Assembly: GCF_024586455.1 (NCBI RefSeq)
Contig: NC_065923.1
Coordinates: 4,901,501-4,965,500, forward strand
Source: Bactrocera neohumeralis
Taxonomy: Eukaryota; Arthropoda; Insecta; Diptera; Tephritidae
Reading direction: 5' to 3'
DNA: 64,000 nt
Both the position numbers and the translations under genes were made by a program. A model generated the notes under the pieces. It worked only from the letters and a program-made list of their open reading frames with translations. It ran no database searches and was not told the DNA's origin. Of this stretch, positions 25,561-38,900 are shown one piece after another (positions within the stretch are counted from its first letter, which is position 1; the number at the start of each line of letters is the position of its first letter).

Positions 25561-26219
25561 TACTACTGTGATCAAATTGAAAGGTGAATTTTGTCCATTT
25601 CATCTTCTTCAATATACTTATGCCAACGAATTATCTCGTCATCATAGCACTAGGAAAAATGCTCCGTCGTGAGGGCCATCAGAGCCTTCTCGATTCAGCT
25701 TTTATATCCTCATTTGAGTCAAAACATTGTTATATCTTTTGGCTTATATCTTTCTTAAAAATAGTAGGCAAAATAGGCAAAAATTCCTGCAAATTGTGTC
25801 AAAAGTGTACAAGATATAGGGCGAAAATGGGTTTTTTCTATGGCTTTTAATAAGATGTCTTGTAAATTTACTATCGATTTCCTCAAAAACCGTATTGTGA
25901 GAATTTTGGAACTTCAGAATTTGGGTGGCTTCTAGTTCCTAAATTTTATATACTTAAAATCGAAGATATTTTGTAAAAATTCACTTTTGTTCGAACCACC
26001 TCATGAAACTTGTAGGTAGGTAGATAAAGGGGGGCAGCAGAACATCCTTGGCCCCGGGCGCTCGAAGTTGTAGTTACGCTACTGATTAAAGCATACTGAG
26101 CTAGTTTTAAATCTACTTCTTCTAGCTTGGGAAAAAAATAATGACTATTGTACGTGGGTTATAGGCTATATATATTTCTGGCCTAATAATATTTATCAAC
26201 GAAAATGTTTTTTTTTTTT

Positions 26220-26922
26220 GTCGATTGCTGTTTTGTTTCGGGATCATACGCATAGATTCATTATTCGTCACCTGTGTGACGATCTTATAAACGTCTTTTG
26301 AAGCACCGCGATCGTATTTTTTCAGCATTTCTTTACACTAATCCACACGAGCCTTTTTTTGAGCGATTGTCAAATTGTGCGGGATCCAACGAGAACAAAC
26401 CTTTTTTACGGCCAGGCGTTCATGCAATATCGAATGTATGCTGGTGGGAGAAATGCATCGGCATGTCTCTATCTGAAGGTATGTTACATGACGGTCTTGC
26501 ATTATCAGTGCACGTACGGCATCGATGTTTTCTGGCACAACGGATGTTTTTGGACGACCTTCACGGAATTCGTCTTTGAGCGAGCGTCGGCCACGATTGA
26601 ATTCGTTGTACCAGTTTTTCACAGTGCTATAGGATGGTGCTTCATAGCCATACAAAGATTTTGGTTCATCGATGCACTCTTGTCGTGATAATCTACGTCG
26701 AAAGTTGTGAAAAATGATCGCACGAAAATGTTCACGAGTTAATTCCATTTTTGGCCGAGATGAATTTTTTAATTCCCTGTAAATAAAACAATTCACGATT
26801 AAATGACAAAACGTTCTGAGTGATGTTATGCTAAAAAATGTCAAACTTTCCAATGGAAATGTCAGATTGCACCTGGCAACACTTAGTGTTGCCCTAGGCC
26901 AGAATATATATAGCAGCCCTCG
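26220..26922 (-). mobile_element. Truncated, inactivated mariner transposon
   Basis: The minus strand encodes the N-terminal part of a mariner transposase from ATG at 26750 (MELTREHFRAIIFHNFRRRL), with helix-turn-helix segments (APSYSTVKNW, ISPTSIHSIL) and the SRWIPHNL motif. The frame then breaks: a TAG replaces the Trp after KKARVD, a two-base insertion follows KIVT, and TAA TGA replaces the Ser-Trp after the GDE of the first catalytic Asp. The element stops at a poly-A junction near 26220, so the C-terminal half with the remaining catalytic Asp residues and the other terminus are missing. The 5' terminus reads CGAGGGCTGC, next to a TA at 26923-26924. It cannot transpose. Confidence 0.9.
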
Positions 26923-27398
26923 TATTATATACATATAAGTAACAGAGTATTTAACTTTGGAGCAACAATTAACACTTGGCTAGTAGGTCGTTTATTGATC
27001 GAAAGGGGGGTGGAATAGTTGTCTGCCCTTTCCAAGTCCCGCTTTAGCCATCGTTGCACTCATTGTGCTCCAATAAGAGTTTATTATGTAAATCTTTTTG
27101 TCATAGAATCAGTGTTTCTCAGAGCTTTCTAAAAGGAATTCATTTCTAATTAAAAAATTAATTGCGCACTTTATACACAACATTGTTTGCAATAAACTGT
27201 TTGTAGTTTTTTCTGTCATACATAAGATGTTGACTTGAGATTGTCAGCTTAAAAAGAAGGGTTTAAAATTCACATATTTCTACGAAAATGTCATATTCAT
27301 TTGTAAGGAGTACTTGCAATTTTTACCTCTACTCAGGTACTTAAATATCATAGCATCACTCATTGTCTCATTATTAAGCTACTTAAATAAAATGTTCC

Positions 27399-27430
27399 AT
27401 TATTATTATTATTATTATTATTACTATTAT
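27399..27430. repeat. ATT trinucleotide microsatellite
   Basis: About ten ATT/TTA units with one interruption near the right end. Nothing coding overlaps it. Confidence 0.85.
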
Positions 27431-27699
27431 TCAGCGATTACGTATGTAAGTCTGGCTTTTTGATATGTTTAGTTGAAAAATAACAAAAATTAATTTAAAG
27501 GCATGGTCGCGCTATCAAGGCAAACGGAATGGGAAAATGAAGCGCGAGAAATTTTCAGCTTCATCACACACATACTTATTTATACACCTGTACATATATA
27601 TATGTATGCCTGCATGTGTGTGTGTGGATATAACCGCGAAGAAATTCGTATAGCGTGAGGTGCAGTGGTGTGTGTGGTAAAAGAAGAAAACACAGTTCC

Positions 27700-27873
27700 T
27701 GTGGCAGAGAAAGAGCGCAAGCACAAAAACCTGCTAAGTCAACCAAGCGACCAAATCATTAAGCTGGGGGACTGCTCGCTAGCAACGCCAAGCAGCTGTT
27801 GGACAAGAACTGGCTCCAAATCACAGGCGAACGCTTAAGAAATCGTAAAAGATATTTTAACCGTCAGTCTAAG
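27700..27873 (+). other. Possible 5' untranslated exon
   Basis: A more complex, GC-richer block ends at a strong donor, CTAAG|GTGAGCGC, at 27873/27874. No ATG-initiated frame uses it, so it would be untranslated. The next plus-strand coding exon is the secreted cystine-knot gene at 39222, whose first coding exon starts directly after an acceptor and therefore needs an upstream leader exon. The link across 11 kb is conjecture. A second candidate is the short ATG-containing piece 28277-28312, which also ends in a GTAAGT donor. Confidence 0.3.
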
Positions 27874-29079
27874 GTGAGCGCTCGACTAGTTCGGTTCGTG
27901 TATTGTAAAGCAAACGTTCGTAATTGCCATTCGCTGATCGCTGCCGTCGTTCCTTACGCGTTTCAAACGGAATTCCGCTTAATATTTTTACCATTAACTC
28001 AAACCTTGGCTCAAAAGAGAAAATAAACATATAATTAAGAATTCAAAAAAGTCACACACATGCACACGTACATATGATTTAAGTGATCGATAAGTGAAAA
28101 GTGAATTGAGATTTCTTTTTATGTAAATGTGCACATTTTTTGAATTGTTTACATTTATAATATAAAGGCAATTTGAGAAAAGCATTCGTGGAGAGCTGCC
28201 CCTTCGGTTGTAACGTTGTGTTCTGTCTTCTTGGAAATAGCTATCTGCTGTACAACAAATACGCGCATTACCCAAAATGGCATACCGGTGCTTTTGGAGA
28301 AGCATAACCAATGTAAGTGACCCCATTAAAAAACGAACAGGGAGAAAATCGTGTAGAAAATGGATGTTGTTGATTCTCTGCTCACCGCTTATTGCTCATT
28401 GCAGCAGCATGTTGGTGTTGTATTGGTGCATGGCTATTATGGCCATGAACGTCTTGAATTCTGTTACTGCTGTTCCCGACTTCGGTTTCTTCTTCGCTGG
28501 CAAACCAGTATCGTCTTCTACAATTTTGTCTGCTTACTGTTTTATTTATGTATTATGCATCTCTACATAAGAATGTAAAATATATAAGTGTAGATTAATA
28601 CATATTTAGGCAACTATGCGGGATTTTGTATGTTAAAAAAGTCAGCTTAACAAAAAGTTTTTCAAAGGATCAACATTGTCGATATGAATAAAGAAAATCG
28701 CAGAAATATACTCTAAAGTACTGTTCAGAAGTCACTTTATTTACACACATGTATGTATATATGTACTATATTCATATTGATGCTGGCAAGACTCATGTAT
28801 TTAAGTTTCCAACGCTTTCTTTAAAAGCAGGTGAAGGTGGTTTCTGTTTTTTTTTCAGTTGTCTGGCCACTTAGTTTCCTAACAATTCTGTGAGCAGTTT
28901 GCGGTTTGCGCATAAAAATATTAATTAAGAAATTTAATCATGAAAGAGCTCTTTTTATTCTCTGGCAAAGTGTTGCTACAGAGTATAATAGTTTTGTTCA
29001 TATAACGGTTGTACGTTCGCCTAAAACTAATCGAGATAGATATGGTGTTATATATATATTTATAAACTATCAGGATGTC

Positions 29080-30045
29080 TAGACGATCGTAGTAGCAAGG
29101 GGAACCTGCGTCCAAAAAAATTTGAAAAAGTGGGATTGGTCTCGCCTTTAATAAGTTTAATGTCTAGCACAAATAATATAAGAACTTCAACCGACAGTGT
29201 GAAAATGGATGAAATCAGAAGCTAACCCAGCTCATTCCTTATATAACGGTACTGTCCTAAATTGGACGATTGGCGAGGCTTCGCCCACTTTTTGGTGAAA
29301 TCACATATCTCGCGTCCCGACCAATCGATTCTTCTCATATTCCTTTGCCACAGTGTAAAAATGGGCGAAATCGGACTACAACCACGCCTACTTCCCATAT
29401 GGCACAATTTTAAATCCCTTTTGATTCCTGTACACAAAATCAAGAAGTAAGTAATATAATGGAATATATGGATATGTTGACTCCAGTTAGAGAGAGACCT
29501 TTCCTAACAATAGGAACTTTTGGCGTTAAAAAATTTGTTGAATCGGGTTAATACTTCCCTGAGCCACCATACATTTAATATAAAGATTTTGTAACTTCCG
29601 GGTGATTTTATGCTGCATATATCGGCCAATATTTGAGCTATATTAATGATAATTACAGAACGTGTTTTACTTATAACTGTGTCTGTATGACTAAAATAGA
29701 TAAAATTGGGTAAAAACTTGACCTTGGCCGCTAATATTAGGATTATCGAACATCCGGCTGACTTTACTCCATATCTTTGGTGATGGTATGTGAGGTATCT
29801 TAATGAAACCCAGGGACCATTTTTTTAGTATGTGGCACCAAAAGAGTTAATAGATAAAATCGCGTCGAAACTACCCCAACTCCCATATATGTACTAAATG
29901 TAATGATTTTCGTTTTTCTGACAAACCTTATGCCGAATAAGTCGGCCACTGTATGATTTATATATAGTATACGTGTGTATAAAATTGCTTGGATTCCGAT
30001 TGTGCCAAAAGAGAGCATCAGCCAGAATATTTGTTTGTTATACGC
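29080..30045 (+). repeat. Unclassified ~1 kb dispersed repeat, copy A
   Basis: Several blocks recur in the same order and orientation at 61436-62330, for example GAACATCCGGCTGACTTT (29751 here), an AATATAAAGATTTT block (about 29577) and the GTGTAAAAATGGGCGAAATC type block (29353). No long frame is present. It looks like an old, non-coding mobile element whose family I do not recognise. Confidence 0.6.
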
Positions 30046-30046
30046 T

Positions 30047-30230
30047 GATGAGGGTATATTAAGATCGTAACTCCCCGAGGGATACGTCTAAGACCTAATA
30101 AAATATATATACAAGTATATAGTAATAATGAACAGCGTGACGATCATAGTCGATTTAGCTTCATCCGTCTGCCGGTCTGTCGGTATATGTACGAGCTACT
30201 CCTGCTTTGAGATATCGATCTAAGAATTTT
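30047..30230 (-). repeat. Dispersed repeat tail, minus-strand copy
   Basis: Matches, in reverse complement, the blocks at 32850-33030 and 54250-54445: a GGGTATATTAA edge, a GGGAYACGTC-type block, a CATCCGTCTGCCGGTCTGTC-type block, and TTTGAGATATCGATCT. It appears to be the end of a common transposable element seen in many flies; the family name is not assigned. Confidence 0.55.
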
Positions 30231-31604
30231 TATTCCCAAGATGCATATAGTTGCAAACTGAACGATAGAAATCAAGTTTTTGTATGGAATCTTTTTTATA
30301 TTTTTTTTTCGCTTCAATATCATTTTCTTCAAATCCTTTTGTAGTTTATACGTATTAATTTATACACATATATATAACTACATAAAGTTGCCACAATTGA
30401 TGAATGGTAACACATTTCATAGAAATAATATTGAGTCGTTTGGAAGATATACATATGTATGTATGCATATATAATCATATATAGTATTTGAAGGGAGGCT
30501 TTAAAGTCAACCAAACCAACGAAATCAGCGTATCGATCATATTTAGGTAGGGAAATGTTTGCTTCGTATTTATACGCTGTTGCAATTAAACCAATTTAAA
30601 CCAAACAAAATATACTTTCCGCTTCGACAATATGGTTTTAATGGTTAAAGCACGAGTTTTAGGTAAAAATCGAGGAGTATATCAGCAGAATGCTACTCGC
30701 TGAAGGATGATTTGGCAAAGTTTTTTAAAAACAAATATTGTAGGGTAATCTGAGCTATATATATACCATGAGTGTATTATAAAAGATTGTCAATAGGGGA
30801 GAATATCGAATTTAAGCCTCTTTACTAATGCAATTTTCGAAAGACTTTTCACAGAGCCAATGCGATAATATTTCAAATTAATTTAAAACAGTAAATACAT
30901 ATAATAAAATAATAACTTTGCAAGTGAAATTTCATGCGTTGCTGTTTCCAATTGAATTCAATCAAAATATACTGCTTTATTGAAATGATCTTAATGCTGA
31001 TAATGAGAACATTATCACACATACATATTTTTGCGTACAACCGTATGATGAGCGAGATAATTTTTCGAATGATTCATTTCGAATAAATGTGATTGCGAGG
31101 AGAGTAAGAAACTAGGTTAAGCATATTCATGGAGAAAGAGCAATGGAAGCCCGCAGTCGAATTAACATATTTACATACACATACATTTACTGTAAGTACA
31201 TACGATATTATAAAAAATATTAAAATATTCAAGCGTAGTGGCGTGAAGCCCAACCCATTAACAGCGTCTTTCGAGTGTTTTTTTTGGTGAAAAAACACGT
31301 ATTTTGGGTCAAACATTTTTTGGTGCTGAAGCGGTTGCAGAGATTTCAGAAAATTTGGTGTCAAATGGCAGTAATTACTGGCGTAGTGCCAATGTCGAGT
31401 ACCGCTTCGAGACTTTCGTTTTGATACGAACGCACAAGTTGGCGGGTTATTCTTGTTGTTGTTGTGGAAATGTGATGGAAAATGAACATTAGCCTCCTCC
31501 GTCATCACATCATACACATAACGAACAGCATTCAACATCAATCTTAACTGCTCAATGTACATAATACCTGTGTATGCTTACACTTTGAGAATACTCGCAG
31601 GTAA

Positions 31605-31637
<33 letters not shown>

Positions 31638-32849
31638 CGGCTTTGGGGAAATAACTATTATGCACAAGTGAAATTCCTGCTTAAGGCGTTTGTAAAAGTA
31701 ACTGGTTACTGGTTGGAGAATTCCCACGACCATAGGAGTCAACGGTAAATGGAAGCATCCAAATATTTGAACATTTTGTCTTCAAAGCACTGTGCATATT
31801 GCTATAATATTGAGTGTAACCGTTAATAACCATAGTCAATGGTATAAGGCACTCATTCAAATCAACCATAAAATGGGAAATTTAAAAATTTTATTAGTTA
31901 CTGTGCGGGGTATTTTTTAACAGGAACATTTCTGTGAATTTGGTAGAGAATAACAATATTCCCTCATTTCACACAACATTATTGAGTTTTTATCATCTCT
32001 TATTTAGTTGCTAGAGCGTAGAGAATTATGCTTTATTTCTCCATACCTGACAACTATATACTCTTCTAACGTTATTTTGCAACCCTCTCTGGGTATATTA
32101 TTTCTTAAAGCAGCAATGTCACGAGGCTCCTATCCGCATTCGCTTCTTTCTGCATAATAGAGAGTTGACCACCAACGGGTATTGAAAAATTACACCATTT
32201 ATGAGGTCGTACATTTTATATGTCTGTTCTTCTTCTCTAAAGTTTCAGTAGCAAATTTTATATTTCTGTTGACTGGTTTTACAAATTACTTAAGCGTTAT
32301 GCAGTCATCTTCGATGCCATCACTTTAAACGTTAGGCGACACAAACCGGTACTGTGATGGATTTCAAGCGTAAAAGTGCTAAATGACTAGAAAATGTATG
32401 TGAGTGCAGACATGTTGAAGTGTCTGGTGGACTGTAAAGAAGTTTGTGGGTTGTTTATTTAGCCGGAAGCCATTACAGAAGATGGGACAACTCAAAACGG
32501 TATTAAAACTGCTCAAAAGTATTATAGATGGAAGTGCGCTAAACTTTTGGCAGCCAGCGGAGGTAGCGTTATTTTCAATAATTATTGCATGTAATATTTG
32601 AATATTAATAAGATTGCTTATCGAGTAAATGTTGGCTGTTCTTCACATCTTATTCATTAACTTGTCCACATTTGTTTGCAATAGTTTATTATTGTTGTGA
32701 TAAGCTTTTATCAGTCGGTGGAAAAGTTAGCTGGCGAGATATTCAAAAGACTTAAGAAACGAACTTGAACTGGTGCAGCTGGAGCGAGGTAGCGAAGATT
32801 ACTAAAAGAGAAGAAAACACGGTAACTTCTTGTGTAGAATGGGACGTGT
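30231..32849. other. Non-coding stretch
   Basis: No gene supported. The 162-codon minus-strand frame at 31074-31562 has no signal, domain or composition of a real protein and looks fortuitous. A GT dinucleotide repeat lies at about 31605-31632. Confidence 0.5.
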
Positions 32850-33030
32850 GCAAAACTGCAGATCGGTAACTCAAAAACTAAAAGACTAGTACGCGTATTT
32901 ATAGATAGACGGACCGACGGACAGACAGAGATGCCTAATACATACATATATACTTTATAAGGTCTCCAATGTTTCCATCAAGGTGTTAAAAATTTCATGG
33001 CATACTTAATATAGTCTGTTGAGGGTATAT
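32850..33030 (+). repeat. Dispersed repeat tail, plus-strand copy 1
   Basis: Contains AACTCAAAAACTAAAAGACT, then AGACGGACCGACGGACAGAC, then GGTCTCCAATGTTTCCATC, and ends GAGGGTATATTA. The same order of blocks is found at 54250-54445 and inverted at 30047-30230. Confidence 0.6.
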
Positions 33031-36000
33031 TAAATTACGTAGGTTGCCTTATATATTTTGGAATTTAGAAACCCTATTGCTGCAATCGGGCAACTCACAA
33101 CCTTAACGTAAAGTTTAACATTTTTGGTAGTATATACACTCGGAACGTTTTGACATACGAGCGCCTTGTGTTGTTTACAGTAACTTGAAATATTCATTTC
33201 GGCCCCAAAATGGAATTAAATTATTATTATACTAAATGAAGTAGCGAAGCTTTATCCATTGTAAAATATTATGTGTTCAACTGCTGATTTGAGGAAAAAT
33301 GATTTAAACTATAGCTCAACGGAAACTTAATATCCTAATCAATCACTTATAATATTTTTAATGGAGCTATATATAGTCCTTCTGAAATGATTATCTAAAA
33401 AGTTAGATATATAATCGATTAAAATATTCTTCAAAGCTTGAATTGGAACTAACCAGAGCTTAGGAATTGCACTCGTGTATCAAGAAATTCGATTGATTGT
33501 GGTTGAAATAATTCGTATAGTTCAAATGAACTCCGAAGCTAACGAAGGAAGCTTTAAGGTTTACAGACAGGCATAGTGTTAAATTTGTATTGATAACTTT
33601 TAAAGTCTGAAAACCAAGTTTACCTTATTTTTTGTCTCATAAAACTTACATAAAAAAGCTAGCACACCTTATCAACGATTTTTTGTTTATTTTATATTAA
33701 CATGTCAAACGGAAAAGCAGCAAAACCAAGAAAAAACGTCATTATCAGTAGTCTACTTTCAATCCAAATTACATTTCCTTACTGAAATGTGTTGCGGAAA
33801 TGCTAAAACAAACATATGGTACATATACAGCTGCAAAGCCACATTTATTTAGTAGAGTTCGTAACAAGCGACAAGCGATCACCAAGAGGCTTCGATACTA
33901 ATAGCTGTTAATGGATTTAATTGCAAGCAAACACATTCATTATTACCCACGCACACACACAAACACTTAAGTGCGCGGATGTAGAATAGAGATCACTATG
34001 CTCTTCCGTTGTTCAACATAAGCTTTAAGAACTCCTCTGAATACAGGTATATATACACACATACACTGAACTGCATATATGTATAATACATACAAATATA
34101 CTTGTTATCGTTATTTGGTATTTATTTCTGACCGAACAGTAGCCGTGAGTATTTAATTTTGATCGCCAATACAATTTTTACTTCCACTTGACCATATATG
34201 GGTCATCGACCTCAATCTAACGGTGTTTGTCATTTTCTATATACCACATTGTGCCAGTATCTTTGGTGCGTATGCGTATATTTCTAAACATACTGCATGC
34301 GGTCACCACTTGGTGTCGTCAATCCCGAAAGCTTTCAGAGAGGCAGAAAAATCGCACCTCTATCTGCTTTGAACCTAGAGAATCGAAAAATATAATTTTT
34401 TGGTACTCAGTTGTCAATCAACTGTCGCGAATAAAACAATCGGAATACCAACAACAGCTTTTTTCTCTATTGTTAGGAGCAGCTAATAATCAGGAAATAC
34501 TTATGTAATAAATTCCCAAAACTCCCAAAAGGAACCAAATGATGAAAAAGTAACAGAAATGGGGAAAAAATATCAACAGAATGTCAAAAAAGTAATTGCC
34601 AATACCATTCAATTTAATGAAAACAAATAATCAATTAACCAATTCTTATAATAAAAGATTCTGCAAAATTTTTGCATTGAATTATGCTCTTTTTCATATA
34701 TATTGGTTTGAATATTCTGAAGCAAATATGATATATTCCAAAGGACTTTATTGAGAGTCTTAATATTATTTGAAAATAATTATTATTTGAAAATATTTGT
34801 AAATAATTATACTTAGTTGCTAACTGAGATTTCTTATAGCCTGTAAAAGTCAGCTTATCATTAGACTCAATAGCGATCCCGAACCAAACATGCCACAGCT
34901 CTCGGGTTTTACAGAAATAGCTTAAGCCGTTCTTTGTTCTGTCTATTTGTTTTGTTTGTTCTTATGCTCTGTAGTGTTAGTTAGTTTAGTTCTGTTGTGT
35001 TTTCTTTCTATGGAATGTTAGATGTGTGTGACCAGCAAAAAGCTTAGAAGTACAACAATGTCTTCGCACTTTTCATGGCAACAATAGATAGCCCGAATAG
35101 AACAGAGTGATTGTTAACAGACGCGCGCGCGTGTTGATTTTTGCTCGTGCGGATATATGTATGGTATGTAAGTATGGGGGTATGTTTGTACAATGTGCCA
35201 TCGTGTTGACGGAAAGACCTTCCATGGATCAAAGCATAAGTCTTTCATTCGCTGCTTAAGAAAACTGATCAAACGAAAGCCAATGAAAAAGTTACACCCA
35301 TTTATGGATCAGTATTTATATGCAATACGAAATTATTAAATGGTAAATAAATGACCGAAGCAATTTGTATGTATGTATAATGGTGATATGTAAGAAGCCA
35401 AGAAATGAATTAATTTGATTGCGGTTTAACCAATTGTGTTATATGATACCAGGTCAGTGTGTAAAAACGAAAGTGCCTGTTTTGATTATTCTGTTCGTAT
35501 TATTATTTAGATGTCGATATTTATTCAGTTGCGTTGGAAAGGGAAATTATAATTTCATGTAAGTAAAACAGCGTCGATTATCTATTCGAAAAGTTTATCA
35601 GAGTTGAGGTTAACGCAGCCACCTTTCAGATATTTTATTGTAACTAAGAAAAGTAAGGAAATTTCATAAGGTTTTTTGGAGTAATTCAGGTTTAGGGCTC
35701 GTTTTTATTTGAAAATTATGCTGGAAGTGTTTTTTTTTTATCAACGGTTTATTTTTCGTCGCTGTTTTGCAGTAACAGTCATTTTGGCAATTTTATTGAC
35801 AACCAAATGCCTTTTGACTTTATTCAGGATGCCTAAAGGCTTAAAGTTATGCGAACAATCTCTTTATGATTCAGACCATCAAGATAAATTTTTAATAAGT
35901 AGTTTCGCTTTTAATCACAACTTTTGTCATGCTATACGTGTAATTGAGATCCTGTTCAAAGTAAGCGCTTCCTTCGTTTAATTTTATTTTAAACCTTTCA

Positions 36001-38595
36001 ACAACTTATATAATGTTATTATAAAGTCTTGAAGCTTACTAGTCAGCTCCAATTAATATATCTCAGTATTCAAAAGTAAAATTACCAGGGGTTCAGTACC
36101 TATAATGAAAAACAGCTTTTCGCCAAAAACACGCATTGTCATGAAAAACGAAACCCTTTTGAGCATTAATAGTTTTCGAAAGTTGTTCAATAAACATGAA
36201 TTTGGTAAAACAGAGTTTTTATTACTGCTCTTTCTTTTATTTTCTTTTATTAAATCTCAAAACATAGCTTTTCTTTTTAACATTGCCGTTAGTGTGTGGC
36301 ATTAACGGCATTTCATTGTATAACTTTAATGCCTTTAAACCATGTAATAGCCGAAGAAAAAAGATTTTGACTTCGTAACTGATAATTATGACGATGACGA
36401 TTGACTAAAGTAGAAAGTCTCATTTGGTAGACTCGAGCAATAAAACATACGGTAACATTGGTTGGTCATCTTAGATATTAAAAAAACCAAAAACAAAGCA
36501 AAGAATAAAAAATTTGCTTGACAAGCTATTAATTCAATGACAACAAATGTCATTGCCCTTCATCGCAGGCTATTTACCTAAGCGGCTCTGCATAAGTATG
36601 TACTCACCTGCAATGTTCAAGTAAGCATATATTTATATGCATAAGTAATTACATGTAAAAGACTATTGCATTAAATAGTGTTTACATTTTAATCGAGTTG
36701 AAAAACTTGTACATTTACTACAGTAAAAAAGCGAAGAAGAAGAGAATCATCGAAAAATAACGTGCCGTTATGAGTCGTACCGTAGGCAGTGAGATGAAAG
36801 TGCCGGGTGTTGGCGAGAGTGATTCACACGGTAGGCCATTAAGTCATACAAATGTACATACCAACGGGTATTTACGAAGCATGTGCGTGTATGTGCGGTA
36901 GCTAGTACTATAGCCACTAAATCATATAGACACGGCAGACTAACGACTCTGCATGCCGCGCGTACATTTGCATGTATACATATATGTTTGTATGTATGTA
37001 GAGGCGGTAGTTTGATGGGCGAATGTAATAGCAAACTTGATCGTCTTCTTCATTAAGGCGACGGCTCGGCCATATAAAGAATTGAATAATAGAATTTCGC
37101 TTTCGTTTCTCGGGGCAAATGAAACTTAAACTACAAACAACTACAAATAAAGTGCAAATAAAAATTCAAGCAAATTTAGCAATTATATGATTTTCCCTTC
37201 ATTATTTTACCAAACATGTACAGTTGAGAGAAATTGGAATAGTAGGAAAAAATTTAAAATATAAAATCAAAAGTAATGAATGGACATTCGCCGCCACTGC
37301 GTACGTTTTTGAGAAGAAAAGAAAGTTTGTCACTTGAGTCTTTCGTTGTATTCGCATGCTCAAGCCTTACTGCATGCCGATCACTTGTCAGTTCACAGAG
37401 TTTCTATGTATGTACATATGTATACGTGGGTATATTATACCAGCCAATATTATCGTATCATTTGCATTCTATAAACACTCTAAGCTTATGGAGGTTAGTG
37501 GGGCGGCATGCAGCAAATATTCACCGGCGCTGATTGAGTTCTCGGTTCATAAAAGTAATTAATTTGCTCCTCTTTACTTTTACACTCTATGCATAGATCG
37601 ACTACTTATGCAGAATTTTCGATACATATGGCGAAAAAGAAATTTATTTCAATCATAACAGAATATTTTATTTCCCTTGATTTTTATCCAAAAGGAGACT
37701 GTAATCAGTGGGCGCATCAGCAGCACGTCACGCGAATTACAAACTTAAATATATGAATATACCATACACACACATGTGTACATGGACACATGTTTTGCTC
37801 TTCGCATAAAATCGTAATTAACAACTTCTAAAAGAGGAAGTTTGTAGTGAAAGTGAATGAGCTTATACACTCACTAACTTGGCTTGACCTATAAAGTTTA
37901 AAGAAGTCTCAAATTGATCGCCATATATAATCAAAAAATCGCGAAACAAGTCCACTCTCTTCATTTATATGTATGTAGCTACCTGTGTACATATGTCTAT
38001 GTATTGTGTTTGTATGTATGGATAAAATTTCGCGTTTTAACTTTCACACCAACTATTTCTTAGACAATGAACGAACTAACGAAAAGTAAAACAAAATTGA
38101 ATGTTAATAAAACGAGCTACAATAAATAAATTTATACACATATTTACACTTAATATACATACATATGCATACAGTTTTATAGCAAAGTGTTAACAGTATC
38201 TAAAGAAGAGCAAAGCGCTGTAAGCAAACGAAAGTGAATTCTTGACTCGGAGCTCGGTTTATGCCACTTAAGAGTTACAGAAGTCAAAAAACTCATAACA
38301 ATTTTTATAATTTAAAAGGCATTTAGTTCTGCATATAAGCACAATTAAACACTTTATATAGTATGTGTGATTTTCGATATAGAGTTAAAAAATGGCGAGG
38401 CATAATTGATTTTATGATTTTTTAAGCAAATATTTCACTGCTAAAATACTAAGATGTTTCGCTGGTGAGCGTAAGTAATAACTTTATTCAGGTTGCAGCA
38501 GGCAGACAGAAAATTAATTTATTGAAATAAATAAAAACCTGGAAAGCCCCTTAATCCGAAGTTATAATATTCTTCACAGGTGTATTTTTATAGCA
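33031..38595. other. Gene-poor stretch
   Basis: No gene recognised. 33130-33225 resembles the 5' end of a mariner (TTCATTTCGGCC...ATGGAATTAA) but runs into a stop after a few codons. The frames at 34227, 35709 and 36105 lack any family sign. Blocks near 36770-37030 and 37270-37560 are somewhat GC-richer and could hold untranslated exons; I cannot support one. Confidence 0.45.
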
Positions 38596-38900
38596 TCTTC
38601 TTCTTCTTTACTCGCGTAGACACCGCTTACGCGATTATAGCCGAGTTAACAACAGCGCGCCAGTCGTTTCTTCTTTTCGCTACGTGGCGCCAGTTGGATA
38701 TTCCAAGCGAAGCCAGGTCCTTCTCCACCTCCTCCTTCCAACAGAGTGGAGGTCATCCACTTCCACTGCTTCCCCCGGTGGGTACTGCATCGAATACTTT
38801 CAGAGCTGGAGCGTTTTCGTCCATACGTACGACATGACCTGGTCAGCCCAGCCGCTGTCTTTTAATTCGCTGAACTACTCGCAAAAGACCATACATCTTT
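38596..38900 (-). mobile_element. RTE-like retrotransposon tail, inverted copy
   Basis: Reverse complement of the element at 5207-5510, from the AAG-type tail (TTCTTCTTC here) through the segment encoding NWRHVAKRRNDWRAVV to the QRIKRQRL segment. It is more degraded in the LGHV part. It lies about 320 bp upstream of the secreted cystine-knot gene, in opposite orientation. Confidence 0.75.

Noticed and set aside
25551..25562. GGATCCACTAGT, identical to a common cloning polylinker segment
   Set aside because: Flanks do not continue into vector sequence (no XbaI/NotI neighbours) and look like ordinary repeat-derived fly DNA; no sign of contamination.
28277..28570. 97-codon plus-strand frame starting MAYRCFWRS
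   Set aside because: No family features; only the first 12 codons before a GTAAGT donor might be exonic, and that is noted as a weak UTR candidate instead.
31074..31562. 162-codon minus-strand frame
   Set aside because: No domain or signal peptide, no homolog recognised, and a simple-repeat-derived segment; it is the longest random frame in a gene-poor stretch, so I do not call a gene.
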